DNA from: Amorphus coralli DSM 19760
Lineage (GTDB): Bacteria; Pseudomonadota; Alphaproteobacteria; Rhizobiales; Amorphaceae
Reading direction: 5' to 3'
Assembly (NCBI RefSeq): GCF_000374525.1
Contig: NZ_KB894573.1
Location: forward strand, 263,745 to 327,744
Length of the DNA: 64,000 bases
In this document: in pieces, positions 1 through 13,457 of the stretch
Layout of the letters: each line of letters opens with the position of its first letter
Numbering within the stretch: the first letter of the stretch is position 1
Notes under the pieces: generated by a model
Told to the model about the DNA's origin: nothing
The model's input: only the letters and a program-made list of their open reading frames with translations
Databases searched by the model: none
Position numbers and translations under genes: made by a program

Positions 1-354
1 CCGATGATCGTGGAAGGCCAGGTCCACGGCGGGCTCGCCCAGGGCATCGGTCAGGCGCTTCTGGAAGGCTGCGTCTACGACCACGAGTCGGGCCAGCTCG
101 TGACCGCCTCGTTCATGGACTACTGCATGCCCCGGGCCGACGACCTGCCGTCGTTCAACGTCATGACGACGGAGACCGTCTGCCCCGGCAATCCCCTCGG
201 CGTGAAGGGCTGCGGAGAGGCCGGTGCCATCGGCTCGCCGCCCGCCCTCATCAACGCCCTCACCGATGCCATCGGCCGCAACGACCTCGCCATGCCCGCC
301 ACCCCGCAGCGGGTGTGGGCGGCGCTGAGGTCCTCGTCGGCCGCGGCCGCCTGA
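1..354 (+). CDS. coxL: CO dehydrogenase-type large subunit (molybdopterin-binding), C-terminal fragment
   Basis: This is the last 117 codons of a molybdenum hydroxylase large subunit (xanthine dehydrogenase/aerobic CO dehydrogenase family). The reading frame is open from base 1, so the gene starts outside the window. The visible part carries the conserved C-terminal cofactor segment [15 protein letters not shown] followed by a xxNAxxDA-type helix (INALTDAIG). The FAD subunit gene follows 23 bp downstream. The order large-then-medium subunit matches the form II (coxS-L-M) arrangement rather than form I (coxM-S-L). The active-site loop that separates true CO dehydrogenases from relatives is not in the window, so the substrate cannot be decided. 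Confidence 0.85.
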   Translation, partial: PMIVEGQVHGGLAQGIGQALLEGCVYDHESGQLVTASFMDYCMPRADDLPSFNVMTTETVCPGNPLGVKGCGEAGAIGSPPALINALTDAIGRNDLAMPATPQRVWAALRSSSAAAA

Positions 355-377
355 GATCCGAGCAAGGAAACGACGCC

Positions 378-1178
378 ATGTACGCCACGACCTACCACAA
401 GGCCTCTTCGCTGGACGACGCGGTCGCCAAGCTTGGCGGAGCGGAAGACGGCAAGTTCCTGTCCGGCGGCCAGACCCTGCTCGCCACGATGAAGCAGCGC
501 CTCGCCGCCCCGACCGACCTGGTCGACCTGACGAAGATCCCCGAGCTCAAGGGGATCACCCTGGACGGCGACACCGTCACCGTGGGCGCCGCGAGCACCC
601 ACTATGAGGTGCATTCCTCCGATGCGGTGAAGTCGGCGATCCCGGCGCTTGCCGCCCTCGCCGGCCTGATCGGCGATCCCGCGGTGCGCAACATGGGCAC
701 CATGGGCGGCTCGGTCGCCAACAACGACCCGGCGGCGGACTATCCCGCCGCCCTCGTCGGCCTCAATGCCACGGTCCACACCAACAAGCGGGCCCTGTCG
801 GCGGACGATTTCTTCACCGGCATGTTCGAGACGGCGCTGGAGGAGGACGAGGTCATCGTGAAGATCTCCTTCCCGGCGCCGGAGAAGGCCGGCTACGAGA
901 AGTTCCGCAACCCGGCCTCCCGTTACGCCATGTGCGGCGTGATGGCGGTGAAGCTGAAGGACGGATCGGTCCGCGTGGCAGTCACCGGTGCCGGGTCTGA
1001 CGGCGTCTTCCGGGTGCCGGAGATGGAGCAGGCGCTCGCGGCCAACTGGTCGCCGGACGCGGTCGCCTCGATCACCGTCTCGCCGGACGACATGATCGGC
1101 GATCTGCACGGCTCGCCTGAGTACCGGGCGCACCTGGTAACGGTCATGGCCAAGCGCGCGGTGGCCGCTGCCGGGTGA
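378..1178 (+). CDS. coxM: CO dehydrogenase-type medium subunit, FAD-binding
   Basis: A 266-residue FAD-binding subunit of a molybdenum hydroxylase. It takes electrons from the Fe-S subunit and passes them to the acceptor. The two flavin loops of the family are visible: SGGQTLL near residue 34 and NMGTMGGSVANNDPAAD near residue 107. Length is usual for CoxM/CutM. I chose the ATG at 378 because AAGGAA lies about 10 bp before it and the protein then begins like the family (MYATTYHKASSLDDAV). An upstream in-frame ATG at 315 would overlap the large-subunit gene. It is the last gene of its operon, since a strong terminator follows at 1201. The enzyme's substrate is unknown from this fragment. Confidence 0.88.
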   Translation: MYATTYHKASSLDDAVAKLGGAEDGKFLSGGQTLLATMKQRLAAPTDLVDLTKIPELKGITLDGDTVTVGAASTHYEVHSSDAVKSAIPALAALAGLIGDPAVRNMGTMGGSVANNDPAADYPAALVGLNATVHTNKRALSADDFFTGMFETALEEDEVIVKISFPAPEKAGYEKFRNPASRYAMCGVMAVKLKDGSVRVAVTGAGSDGVFRVPEMEQALAANWSPDAVASITVSPDDMIGDLHGSPEYRAHLVTVMAKRAVAAAG

Positions 1179-1200
1179 AGCCGACCCATCGAACGAGAAA

Positions 1201-1232
1201 GGCCCGGCCGATTGTGCCGGGCCTTTTTTTTT
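1201..1232 (+). terminator. Rho-independent terminator after coxM
   Basis: An 8-bp GC stem (GGCCCGGC at 1201-1208 with GCCGGGCC at 1216-1223) and a 7-nt loop are followed by nine T residues (1224-1232). It starts 22 bp after the coxM stop codon and closes that operon. Confidence 0.93.
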
Positions 1233-1278
1233 GTGTCAGCGGCCGGCGTGGCTGCGTCGGAAACCGGGCGCCCGCCCC

Positions 1279-1656
1279 TCAGAGATCCTCCACCGTCACC
1301 ACGGTGAAAGTGTGCATCTCGCCCTCGTCGTCGCGGATGGAGACATACTCGCCCGGCACGAACGGATGCGCGGCAAAGCGGTAGCCGCCCTCGTCGTCCT
1401 CGTCGCCGTCGATGTCGTAGCGGAAGGCCCAGCGCCCGCCCGGCCCGTGCACGAGATGACCGATGTCCCACTCCTCGTCGCCCCAGAACCGGCGCACGCG
1501 GCACTTGTCGCGCTCGGCCCGCCAGACTTCGGCGTCGATATGCCCGTCCTCGTCGAGCGGCGCGACGAACTCGTAGCCGTGCTGGCTGGAGCCATGCGGA
1601 AAGTCCTTGGTCCGCGCGAGATTGAGGCGGATCTTCTTCAGCGCGTTGTCGCCCAT
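1279..1656 (-). CDS. Conserved hypothetical protein, 125 aa
   Basis: A small, strongly acidic soluble protein without signal peptide or membrane segment. It starts MGDNALKKIRLNLARTKDFP and is rich in Asp, Glu, Trp and Gly (for example RRFWGDEEWDIGHLVHGPGG near residue 55). I believe such proteins occur widely in alphaproteobacteria, but I recognise no characterised domain. It converges on coxM. It is divergent from the kinase/ATPase fusion gene at 1872 and shares the 215-bp region 1657-1871 with it. A catalytic role cannot be inferred. Coding is supported by the conserved-looking composition and a full-length frame with a plausible start. Confidence 0.7.
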   Translation of the reverse strand: MGDNALKKIRLNLARTKDFPHGSSQHGYEFVAPLDEDGHIDAEVWRAERDKCRVRRFWGDEEWDIGHLVHGPGGRWAFRYDIDGDEDDEGGYRFAAHPFVPGEYVSIRDDEGEMHTFTVVTVEDL

Positions 1657-1800
1657 GCGTTTTCTCCTGGCGCGGCTGCCACGGGCCTGTGGCGCCCCTG
1701 TCTCTTCATGTCGGTTTCCGCGGCCGGACCTTCAATCGACACGTTGGCCCGGAACTCGGCTCACTCATTCCGAAACGACCCTGTGCACCCGTTGTTCGCC

Positions 1801-1814
1801 TTGACGCGTGTCAA
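1801..1814. promoter_or_regulatory. FNR/FixK-type box (anaerobox-like)
   Basis: TTGAC-GCGT-GTCAA: two perfect 5-nt inverted arms spaced by 4 nt. It fits the relaxed rhizobial FixK pattern TTG(A/C)-N6-(T/G)CAA, and it is one base per arm away from the FNR consensus TTGAT-N4-ATCAA. Its centre is 64 bp before the ATG at 1872. A class II position (-41.5) would put the transcript start near 1849. A FixK-like regulator is encoded in this window at 37321-38034. Confidence 0.6.
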
Positions 1815-1871
1815 TCGATCGGGCGACGTCGCGGTGTTTTCTGAGCATGCCGGACCAGCGAGGTGCAGGAA

Positions 1872-3455
1872 ATGCCCGACGACCCGTCCACCGATGCCGA
1901 AACGGATCTGCAGGCCCGCGTCCTCGCCTTCCTGGAGGATGCCGCCACCCATGGCGGCCACCGGCCGCAGCGCCTGGAAACGCACGCCGCCATTGTCATC
2001 CTTGCCGGCGAAGACGCCTTCAAGATCAAGCGGGCCGTGCGCTACCCCTATCTCGACTTCTCGACGCTGGAGAAGCGCCGCGCGGCCTGCGAGCGTGAGA
2101 TGGAGGTCAATCGGGCCTATGCCGGCCAGATCTATCACGGCGTCGTGGCCATCACGCGCGATGCGGAAGGCAGGCTGGCCATCGACGGCGACGGCGTGCC
2201 GGTAGAGTGGGCCGTCCACATGCAGCGCTTCGACGAGACGGCGACGCTCGACCGCACGATCCTGAATGGTCCGCTTCCCCCGGACGTGCTGGACGCACTC
2301 GGCGACCGGCTGGCCGAGGCCCACGGCGAAGCGGCCCGTCGCGAGGCCGAGCCCTGGATCGCCGACCTGGAGACCTATCTCGACGACAATGCCGCGTCCT
2401 TCGCGCGGGCGCCGGACCTCTTCCCCGAGGACGAAGCGCGGACGCTCGATCGACGCGCCCGGGAAGCGCTGGCCCGCATCCGGCCGCTGCTAGCGGCGCG
2501 TGGCGCGGAGGGGCGGATCCGTCACCTTCACGGCGATGCCCATCTGGGCAACGTCGCCATGACCGACGGCGCACCGCTGTTCTTCGACGCCATCGAGTTC
2601 GACGACCGCATCGCCACCGGCGACGTTCTCTACGACCTTGCCTTCCTGGTGATGGACATCTGGCGCCACGGCCACCGCGCGGAGGCCTCCCGCGTCTTCA
2701 ACCGCTACCTCACCGTCCACGGCGACCGCAGCGACCTGGCCGCGCTCGCCGCCTTCCCCTTCTTCCTGATGATGCGCGCCGCCATTCGGGCGAAGGTCAC
2801 GGCCGCCCGCATGGGTTTCCTGGAGGGTGAAGAGCGCCGTGCAGCCGCGGACGACGCCGTCGACGCCTTCCGGACCGCCTGTGACTTCCTGGCACCGGAA
2901 GAGCCGCGTCTCGTGGCGGTGGGCGGGTTTTCGGGAACCGGCAAGACGACCCTGTCGCGTCGCCTCGCCCCATCTATCGGCCGGCCGCCGGGCGCCGTCC
3001 ACCTGCGCACCGACATCATCCGCAAGCGCCATGCGGGCGTGGCCCTGACCGAGCGCCTGCCGAAGGAAACCTACACCCGGACATCGTCCGACGCGGTCTA
3101 CGACGACATGCTCGCGCAGGCCCGCATCGCGCTTGGAGCCGGTCAGGGCGTCCTGGTGGACGCCGTATTCGCCGCGGAGGGAGAGCGTCGGGCTGCGGAA
3201 CGGGTCGCTGCGGACGCCGAGGCGGCCTTCTCCGGCCTGTGGCTCCAGGCGCCGATCCCGGCGCTTGAGGAGCGGGTCACGGCCCGCCGCGGCGACGCCT
3301 CCGACGCCGATGCCGCCGTGGTCCGCGCCCAGAACGGCTACGATATCGGCGATCTCTCCTGGGCGACCATCGAAACGTCGGGCGAGAAGGACGACACGCT
3401 CGGCGCCGCGCTGGCCGCCAGCGCTCCGGTGCGCGGTCGCGAGCCCACCGGCTGA
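1872..3455 (+). CDS. Bifunctional aminoglycoside phosphotransferase-like / P-loop ATP-binding protein
   Basis: A 527-residue two-domain protein. Residues about 1-320 are an aminoglycoside/choline-kinase-like domain (COG2187 type) with the catalytic loop HLHGDAHLGNV near 218-228 and FFDAIEFDD after it. Residues about 345-520 are a small P-loop kinase-like domain (COG0645 type) with Walker A GFSGTGKTT near 352-360. This fusion is known as a widespread uncharacterised family. No substrate is established, and the kinase fold does not imply antibiotic resistance. I prefer ATG 1872, with GAGG at 1860-1863, over GTG 1863. An FNR/FixK-type box lies upstream at 1801-1814, suggesting induction under low oxygen. 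Confidence 0.85.
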   Translation: MPDDPSTDAETDLQARVLAFLEDAATHGGHRPQRLETHAAIVILAGEDAFKIKRAVRYPYLDFSTLEKRRAACEREMEVNRAYAGQIYHGVVAITRDAEGRLAIDGDGVPVEWAVHMQRFDETATLDRTILNGPLPPDVLDALGDRLAEAHGEAARREAEPWIADLETYLDDNAASFARAPDLFPEDEARTLDRRAREALARIRPLLAARGAEGRIRHLHGDAHLGNVAMTDGAPLFFDAIEFDDRIATGDVLYDLAFLVMDIWRHGHRAEASRVFNRYLTVHGDRSDLAALAAFPFFLMMRAAIRAKVTAARMGFLEGEERRAAADDAVDAFRTACDFLAPEEPRLVAVGGFSGTGKTTLSRRLAPSIGRPPGAVHLRTDIIRKRHAGVALTERLPKETYTRTSSDAVYDDMLAQARIALGAGQGVLVDAVFAAEGERRAAERVAADAEAAFSGLWLQAPIPALEERVTARRGDASDADAAVVRAQNGYDIGDLSWATIETSGEKDDTLGAALAASAPVRGREPTG

Positions 3456-3477
3456 TCGCAGCGCCGCCCCAGGCCGC

Positions 3478-4728
3478 TCAGCCGCGTGGCAGCTTGAACC
3501 GTACGAACAGCGCTCCGACGAGCGCGGCGACCCCCAGGGCGGCGGCAAACACGGTCATCCCGTTCGCTTGCCCGTAGGCGTCGACGAGTACGCCCGTCGC
3601 CACGGCCGACAGTCCGCCTACCAGGTAACCGCCGAAGGAGAACAGGGCCATTGCCTCCGCCCGGTTGCCGGAGGGAACATGCAGACCGATAAGCGTGAAA
3701 CCACCGAGCTGCGCCAGGCCCTGCGCGGCTCCGGCCAGCGGCGCGGCGGCGATAAGGAGGATTTCGCTCGACAGGTCCACTGCCAGCGCCGTCGACACGG
3801 TCGCGGCAAGCGTCGTAGCCGCGCCAAGCAGCAGCAGCCGCCGCACGGCGAGGCCACGCACGGCGAACTGCACCCCACTCGCTGCGATGAACATCAGGCA
3901 CGCGCTGCCTCCCGCCACCAGCGGGCTCGTGACCCCGAGAAGCTTCGAAAGCACCGATGGTCCGAGCGACAGCACGAACGAGGTCGCAGCCATGGAAGGG
4001 GCGAAGACGGCGATGCCGGCGGCGAGGTTGAGCCCGTTGCCGGCTGGGATACGTGGCATCCCGAAGCGCCGGGGTTGGCCTTCCCCGAGCGGCGGAAACC
4101 GAAGCAGCGCCACCACCACGAACGCCGACAGAATTGAGGCGAACACCACCGAGAAGACCGGTCGAATCGGCTGCGCAAGCAGTTCGGAAAACCCGCCGGC
4201 CAGCAGCGGGCCGATCGCTGCGCCCAGCACCGGCGCCACGGAGGCAAGCAGGGAGGCGCGCCGGCGCCGCTCCGGTCCGCCGAGATCGACGATGGCCGCC
4301 GCCCCCACCGAGATGGTCGTGCCGCCGGCGACCCCGCCGAGGAAGCGGGCGACCAGCAGCATGGCCACGCTGTCGGCCAGCGCGAACAGGGCAGCGGCGA
4401 CGAGGCCGCAGGCGATGCCGGGAAGCAGCACCGGCTTGCGGCCATAGCGGTCGGACAGCTGGCCGGCAACCAGCAGAGCGCCGAGCATTCCGCCGATATA
4501 GACGGCGAAGATGACCGTGATGGTGCTTGCGGAGAAACCGATCTCGTCCTGCCAGCGGACATAGAGCGGCTGGGTGGCGTTGGAGAGCGCGAACACCGCC
4601 GTCACCGCCCATGCGGCGGCCCACATCCGGTAGGCGGGAAAGTCCTGGCTGGAAGGAGACAAGGCGCCACTCGGCTTGGGATTGGGGTGGCACTCTACGC
4701 CCCCGGACCGGTCGACTGCAAAGTGCAT
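3478..4728 (-). CDS. MFS transporter (drug/sugar exporter type)
   Basis: About 416 residues with roughly 12 hydrophobic segments. The MFS signature between TM2 and TM3 is visible ([16 protein letters not shown]), and a related loop follows TM4-TM5 ([13 protein letters not shown]). This is a proton-coupled efflux-type major facilitator of unknown substrate. The start is uncertain. The open frame runs on into the divergent carboxylase gene, but conserved residues begin only around the ATG at 4728 ([10 protein letters not shown]). A later ATG at 4626 sits directly before TM1. It converges on the fusion gene ending at 3455, with 22 bp between the stops and no clear terminator. Confidence 0.85.
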   Translation of the reverse strand: MHFAVDRSGGVECHPNPKPSGALSPSSQDFPAYRMWAAAWAVTAVFALSNATQPLYVRWQDEIGFSASTITVIFAVYIGGMLGALLVAGQLSDRYGRKPVLLPGIACGLVAAALFALADSVAMLLVARFLGGVAGGTTISVGAAAIVDLGGPERRRRASLLASVAPVLGAAIGPLLAGGFSELLAQPIRPVFSVVFASILSAFVVVALLRFPPLGEGQPRRFGMPRIPAGNGLNLAAGIAVFAPSMAATSFVLSLGPSVLSKLLGVTSPLVAGGSACLMFIAASGVQFAVRGLAVRRLLLLGAATTLAATVSTALAVDLSSEILLIAAAPLAGAAQGLAQLGGFTLIGLHVPSGNRAEAMALFSFGGYLVGGLSAVATGVLVDAYGQANGMTVFAAALGVAALVGALFVRFKLPRG

Positions 4729-4831
4729 CGATCGCGTGCGGGCGTCCGTGCGGCGGCGATGCGCTTCTGTCTTTCGCGCGTGCGTGCTATGCGCGAGGAA
4801 ACGCCCGGATGCGCGGCCCTTTGGGAGGACC

Positions 4832-6370
<1,539 letters not shown>

Positions 6371-6406
6371 GGGCGGGATGTTTGCTGCGCTCACGCTGGC
6401 CCCGGC

Positions 6407-7219
6407 TCAGCCCTTCAGCAACTTCGGATCTACTCGTCCGCCCGACGCGACGAACGACGGGTTGAGGAAGTCCGTCTCCTCCACCCGCCCCCGCTTGCCG
6501 TAGGCCAGCGCATCGCCGTCCAGCGTCACCACCGAGCCGCCGGCCGCACGCAGCACGGCGTCACCGGCCGCGGTGTCCCATTCCATCGTTGGGCTTAGGC
6601 GCGGGTAGAGATCGGCCTTGCCCGCCGCGATCCGGCAGAATTTCAGCGACGACCCGGCCGAGACGATATCGGCCGCCCCGGCCCGCTCGATGAAGGCGTC
6701 GGTCTCGGCGGACCGGTGCGAGCGGCTGGCCAGCACGGTCGGCCCCTCCGGCGGCGTTTCCCGGACGCCGATGGCAAAGGACTCGCCCAGGCCACCGCTC
6801 TCGATCCGTGCGGCGAAGGCGCCGTCGAGCATCGTGCCGTAGAAGAGTTCGCCCGACACCGGCACCGAGACGATGCCCCAGTAGGGTGCATGATCCGCGA
6901 TCAGCGCGATGTTCACGGTGAACTCGCCGTTGCCGTTGATGAACTCCCGCGTGCCGTCGAGCGGGTCCACCAGAAAGAAGGTCCCACCGGTCTCCGGCAC
7001 CCGGCCGGCCGCGACCTCCTCCTCAGCGATCACCGGGATGTCCGGCGCAAGCCGGGCGAGATGTGCCAGGATGATCGCCTCGGCTGCCCGGTCAGCCTCC
7101 GTCACCGGCGAGCCGCCCTCCTTCCTCTCCACCGGGGTCCCCTGCGCATAGAGCCGCAGGATGGCCTCCCCAGCCTCGATGGCGGCAGGCAGGAATTCGG
7201 TCACGGAGGGCCGTGTCAT
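6407..7219 (-). CDS. cysQ: 3'(2'),5'-bisphosphate nucleotidase CysQ
   Basis: A 270-residue member of the inositol monophosphatase superfamily that removes the 3'-phosphate of PAP/PAPS, recycling the by-product of sulfate assimilation. The Mg-binding motifs are all present: AEEE near residue 64, DPLDGTREF near 84, and WDTAAGDAV near 212. The Li-sensitive phosphatase pattern DPxDGTxxF is exact. It lies downstream of ligA on the same strand (42 bp apart) and converges with pccB. A generic inositol-phosphatase role is the alternative, but the REF motif favours CysQ. Confidence 0.9.
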   Translation of the reverse strand: MTRPSVTEFLPAAIEAGEAILRLYAQGTPVERKEGGSPVTEADRAAEAIILAHLARLAPDIPVIAEEEVAAGRVPETGGTFFLVDPLDGTREFINGNGEFTVNIALIADHAPYWGIVSVPVSGELFYGTMLDGAFAARIESGGLGESFAIGVRETPPEGPTVLASRSHRSAETDAFIERAGAADIVSAGSSLKFCRIAAGKADLYPRLSPTMEWDTAAGDAVLRAAGGSVVTLDGDALAYGKRGRVEETDFLNPSFVASGGRVDPKLLKG

Positions 7220-7261
7220 GGGGCTGTCGGGTCCTTTTCGCGGGGACTGTTGGGAAACGGC

Positions 7262-10146
<2,885 letters not shown>

Positions 10147-10157
10147 CGACGCCATCG

Positions 10158-10210
10158 TCCGGACCCGCGCGGTCCGGACATCCCCCGGGGGCCCGGCCGA
10201 CGGGCCCCCG
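10158..10210 (+). terminator. Two tandem GC hairpins after the YceI gene
   Basis: Hairpin 1 has 8-bp arms TCCGGACC (10158-10165) and GGTCCGGA (10171-10178). Hairpin 2 has perfect 10-bp arms CGGGGGCCCG (10186-10195) and CGGGCCCCCG (10201-10210) with a 5-nt loop. There is no T-run, so these may stabilise the 3' end or attenuate readthrough into the cytochrome gene rather than terminate fully. Confidence 0.5.
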
Positions 10211-10271
10211 CCGGCCGGCCGGCACCACCCCCGGCCAATTGTGCCGCCCCGCCATCATCCGGTGACCCGCC

Positions 10272-10844
10272 ATGCAGACCACCAACACCACGTCCAGCTG
10301 GGGCTGGCCGGCCCGGCTCCTTCACTGGTCGATCGCCGCGATCATCCTGTTCCAACTCGGCCTCGGCCTCTACATGACGGACTTCGTGTCCGACGTGAGC
10401 GAGCAGTTCAGCCTGTTCCAGTTGCACAAGAGCTGGGGCTTCGTCGTGTTCTGCCTCGCCGTCGCGCGGGTGGCCTGGCGGCTGCTCAATCGCCGCTCAC
10501 CCGCCTTGCCGGCCGCCATGCCGCGCTGGCAGAAGGCCGCATCACACGCCAGCCACGGCCTGCTCTATCTCCTAATCCTGATCATGCCGCTGTCGGGGTG
10601 GGTCATGTCGGCGGCCTCGCCCACCCAGGATTTCCTCGGCATCGAGAACCGCGTCTTCGACCTCTTCGCCATGCCCGATCCGTGGGTGCCCGGCGTCGCC
10701 GCGATCGCCGATGCGGCCGAAGTCGTCCATGCCTGGAGCGCGTGGGTGATGCTGGCGGTGCTGGCGGTTCATGTCGCCGCGGCCCTCAAGCATCATCTCG
10801 TCGACCGCGACGACATCCTCGCTCGCATGAGCTGGGGCCGATAG
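10272..10844 (+). CDS. Cytochrome b561
   Basis: A 190-residue integral membrane di-heme cytochrome b with four transmembrane helices. Paired histidines fit the family: LLHWSIAAI in TM1, QLHKSWGF at TM2, SHASHGLLYLL in TM3 and HVAAALKHHL at the end of TM4. B561 proteins oxidise ubiquinol and pass electrons to periplasmic acceptors. It lies directly downstream of the YceI gene, a common pairing. It converges on recN (48 bp between the stop codons), where CCCGG inverted repeats but no T-run are visible. Confidence 0.9.
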   Translation: MQTTNTTSSWGWPARLLHWSIAAIILFQLGLGLYMTDFVSDVSEQFSLFQLHKSWGFVVFCLAVARVAWRLLNRRSPALPAAMPRWQKAASHASHGLLYLLILIMPLSGWVMSAASPTQDFLGIENRVFDLFAMPDPWVPGVAAIADAAEVVHAWSAWVMLAVLAVHVAAALKHHLVDRDDILARMSWGR

Positions 10845-10892
10845 GCCGCTTGGCCCGGACTCCGGCAACGCGGGTCCCGGGTCTCGACGCGA

Positions 10893-12557
10893 TCAGGATG
10901 CAGCCATCAGCTTTTCCGCCGCCGCACGGGCCTCGTCGGTGATCGTGGCGCCGGCGAGCATCCGGGCGATTTCCTCGCGCCGGTGGTCGCCCTCGATCAG
11001 CCGCACGCGCGTGGCGACCTGGTCGCTCTTCAGCGGTTCCTTGGCGATCAGCATGTGGTCGGCCGCCCGCGCCGCCACCTGGGGCGCATGGGTGACGGTC
11101 AAAACCTGGACCGTGCCGGCCAGACGGGCGAGCCGCATGCCGATGGCCTCCGACACCGCGCCCCCGACGCCCGAATCGATCTCGTCGAAGACCAGCGTCG
11201 GTGCCGAGCCGCGTCCGGCCAGCGACACCTTGAGCGCCAGCAGGAAGCGCGAGAGCTCGCCGCCCGAGGCCACCTTCATCATCGGCCCCGGTCGCGTGCC
11301 CGGGTTGGTGCGCACCCAGAACTCCACCTGGTCGATGCCGTCGGCGCCGCCGCCCTCCTCGACCCGCTCGGTGCGCACTTCGAAGGTGGCACGCTCCAGC
11401 TTCAGCGACGGCAGCTCATCGCCAACCGCCGCCTCCAGCGTCCGGGCCGTCTGCTGCCGGGCGTCCGACAGGCGCTCGGCGGCTGCGCGGTAGGCGGCCG
11501 TCGTCTCCGTCACCGCCGCGGTAAGGGCCACCAGACGCTCCTCGCCGGCATCGAGGTCGGCAAGGTCGGCCACCATCCGGTCGCGCAGCGCCGGCAGCTC
11601 GTCGACCTGAACCTGATATTTCCGGGAGGCCGCGCGCAGGGCGAACAGGCGCTCCTCGGTGGCTTCGAGAACGCGCGGGTCGAAATCGGTGCGGGCGATC
11701 GCATCCCCCAGCGAGGCGCGGGCCTCCTCCAGGTGGTCGAGCGCCTTGCCGAGCGAATCGGCAGGCGCCTGGAGAATATCGGGGGCCGTTTCCGCCTTTC
11801 GCGCCAGGCGGCGCATCAGGCTGGACAGGGCGGGGATCGGCGAAGCCTGGCCATCCAGTTCGGAATAGGCGTCGGTGAGATCGCCGGCGATCTTCTCCAC
11901 CTGCATCATCTGGTGGCGGCGCTCGGCAAGCGTCTCCTCCTCGCCGGGCTCGGGCTCAAGGGCCACCAGCTCGGTCACGGCGGAGCGCAGGAAATCGGCC
12001 TCCCGCCGCGCCGCCTCGATGCGGGCCTCGGCGTCGGCCAGCGCCTTCTCCGCCTCGCGCCGTGCGCGCCAGGCCTCGCGCACCATCTGCACATCGCCGG
12101 CAAGCCCGCCGAAGGCATCGACAAGGTCGCGGTGAACGGCCGGGTCGATCAGCGCCCGATCGGCATGCTGGCCGTGGATCTCGACCAGCTGCGCGCCGAT
12201 CTCCTTCAGCAGGGAGACGCTCACCGGCTGGTCGTTGACGAAGGCCTTGGAGCGGCCATCGGAGGATTGGAGGCGGCGCAAAATGAGATCGCCATCGGTA
12301 TCGATGCCGTTCTCTTCCAGGCGCGTGAGGACGGGATGGACCGGCCCCACGTCGAACACGGCCGTGACCTGGCCCTGACTGCAGCCGTGCCGCACCAGCG
12401 CTGCATCGCCGCGCGCCCCGAGCGCCAGCGACAGCGAATCGAGCAGGATCGACTTGCCGGCGCCGGTCTCGCCCGTGAGCACGGTCAGCCCCTCGGAGAG
12501 GTCGAGGTCCAGCCGGTCGATGAGGACGATGTCCCGGATCGATAGACGTGTCAGCAT
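10893..12557 (-). CDS. recN: DNA repair protein RecN
   Basis: A 554-residue SMC-like ATPase for double-strand break repair. It has Walker A GETGAGKS near residue 32, a long central coiled coil with an Ala/Glu/Arg-rich heptad pattern (about 150-370), the ABC signature SGGELSR near 432 and Walker B LVFDEIDSGVGG near 455. The start is the ATG at 12557 (MLTRLSIRDIVLID), the canonical RecN N-terminus. The gene order lpxC-bamD-recN-ligA on one strand is conserved in Hyphomicrobiales. The bamD stop codon lies 87 bp upstream of this start, and a hairpin lies in that gap. Confidence 0.95.
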   Translation of the reverse strand: MLTRLSIRDIVLIDRLDLDLSEGLTVLTGETGAGKSILLDSLSLALGARGDAALVRHGCSQGQVTAVFDVGPVHPVLTRLEENGIDTDGDLILRRLQSSDGRSKAFVNDQPVSVSLLKEIGAQLVEIHGQHADRALIDPAVHRDLVDAFGGLAGDVQMVREAWRARREAEKALADAEARIEAARREADFLRSAVTELVALEPEPGEEETLAERRHQMMQVEKIAGDLTDAYSELDGQASPIPALSSLMRRLARKAETAPDILQAPADSLGKALDHLEEARASLGDAIARTDFDPRVLEATEERLFALRAASRKYQVQVDELPALRDRMVADLADLDAGEERLVALTAAVTETTAAYRAAAERLSDARQQTARTLEAAVGDELPSLKLERATFEVRTERVEEGGGADGIDQVEFWVRTNPGTRPGPMMKVASGGELSRFLLALKVSLAGRGSAPTLVFDEIDSGVGGAVSEAIGMRLARLAGTVQVLTVTHAPQVAARAADHMLIAKEPLKSDQVATRVRLIEGDHRREEIARMLAGATITDEARAAAEKLMAAS

Positions 12558-12610
12558 GTCGGTGCACCGGCCGCTTTGCAGCCAGGGATGGAAACGGGAT
12601 CCGGCAGCCA

Positions 12611-12632
12611 CCGCGCCGGTTTCCCGGCGCGG
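12611..12632 (-). terminator. Hairpin between bamD and recN
   Basis: Perfect 9-bp arms CCGCGCCGG (12611-12619) and CCGGCGCGG (12624-12632) with a 4-nt loop. It lies just after the bamD stop on the minus strand. Without a T-run it is at most a partial terminator or an mRNA-stabilising 3' hairpin. Confidence 0.45.
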
Positions 12633-12644
12633 CCGCGCGCCTGC

Positions 12645-13457
12645 CTAAAGCAGATTGAAGCCCTCGAAGGAGCGGCTGATCCAGCTCCGCTTGTTCTCGC
12701 TCGGCTCATACCCACCCGTCTTCAGGAGAGAATAGGCATCCTTGTACCACCGCGAATCGGGGAAGTTGTGACCCAGCACCGCGGCAGCCGTCTGCGCTTC
12801 CGGAATGATGCCGATAGCATAATAGGCTTCGGTCAGCCGGAATAGCGCCTCCTCGATGTGGCGCGTCTGCTGGTACTGCTCCACCACCACGCGGAATCGG
12901 TTGATGGCGGCGAGATAGTCGTCGCGCTCCAGATAGTAGCGGCCGACCTCCATCTCCTTGCCGGCGAGCTGGTCGCGGGTGACCTGGATCTTGTGGCGCG
13001 CGTCGTCGGCATACTCTGAGTCCGGATAGTTGCGGACCAGCTCATCCATGGCGGCGAGCGCCTTCTGGGTCATCTCCTGATCCCGCGTGATGTCGGGGAT
13101 CTGCCGGAAATAGGAGTTGCCGATGATGTATTGGGCGTACGGCGCGTCCTCGTGGCCCGGATAGAGCGCCAGGTAGCGCTGGGCGGCGTTGATCGCCTCC
13201 TCGTAGCGGCCGCGCTGATAGTTGGCGTAGGCCAGCATCACGAGCGACTTTCGGGCCCATTCCGAATAGGGATGCAGCCGGTCAACCTCCTGGAGCTTGA
13301 CCATGCCTTCCTTGTAGTCGCCGTCGTTCAGGAGAACGAGGGCTTCGTTGTAGAGCTGGTCGGCCGGAACGTCCTGGAACGCCAGCTTGTCGGCATCGTT
13401 GGACGAGCACGCGGCCAGCATCGCCAGGGACACCAGGGCAAAGACGCTTCGCTTCAT
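12645..13457 (-). CDS. bamD: Outer membrane assembly lipoprotein BamD (ComL)
   Basis: A 270-residue lipoprotein, essential subunit of the BAM complex that inserts beta-barrel proteins. The signal peptide ends in a lipobox LAAC (MKRSVFALVSLAMLAACSS), with Cys at about residue 17. Five tetratricopeptide-like repeats follow (for example PADQLYNEALVLLNDGDY and HPYSEWARKSLVMLAYANYQ). Length is normal for BamD. The frame is open upstream to 13529, but the signal peptide fixes the start at ATG 13457. It is followed by recN and preceded by lpxC on the same strand. Confidence 0.95.
   Translation of the reverse strand: MKRSVFALVSLAMLAACSSNDADKLAFQDVPADQLYNEALVLLNDGDYKEGMVKLQEVDRLHPYSEWARKSLVMLAYANYQRGRYEEAINAAQRYLALYPGHEDAPYAQYIIGNSYFRQIPDITRDQEMTQKALAAMDELVRNYPDSEYADDARHKIQVTRDQLAGKEMEVGRYYLERDDYLAAINRFRVVVEQYQQTRHIEEALFRLTEAYYAIGIIPEAQTAAAVLGHNFPDSRWYKDAYSLLKTGGYEPSENKRSWISRSFEGFNLL

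Noticed and set aside
1-1178. Calling the first two genes a true carbon monoxide dehydrogenase
   Set aside because: The active-site loop of the large subunit is outside the window, and xanthine-dehydrogenase-like relatives share everything that can be seen.
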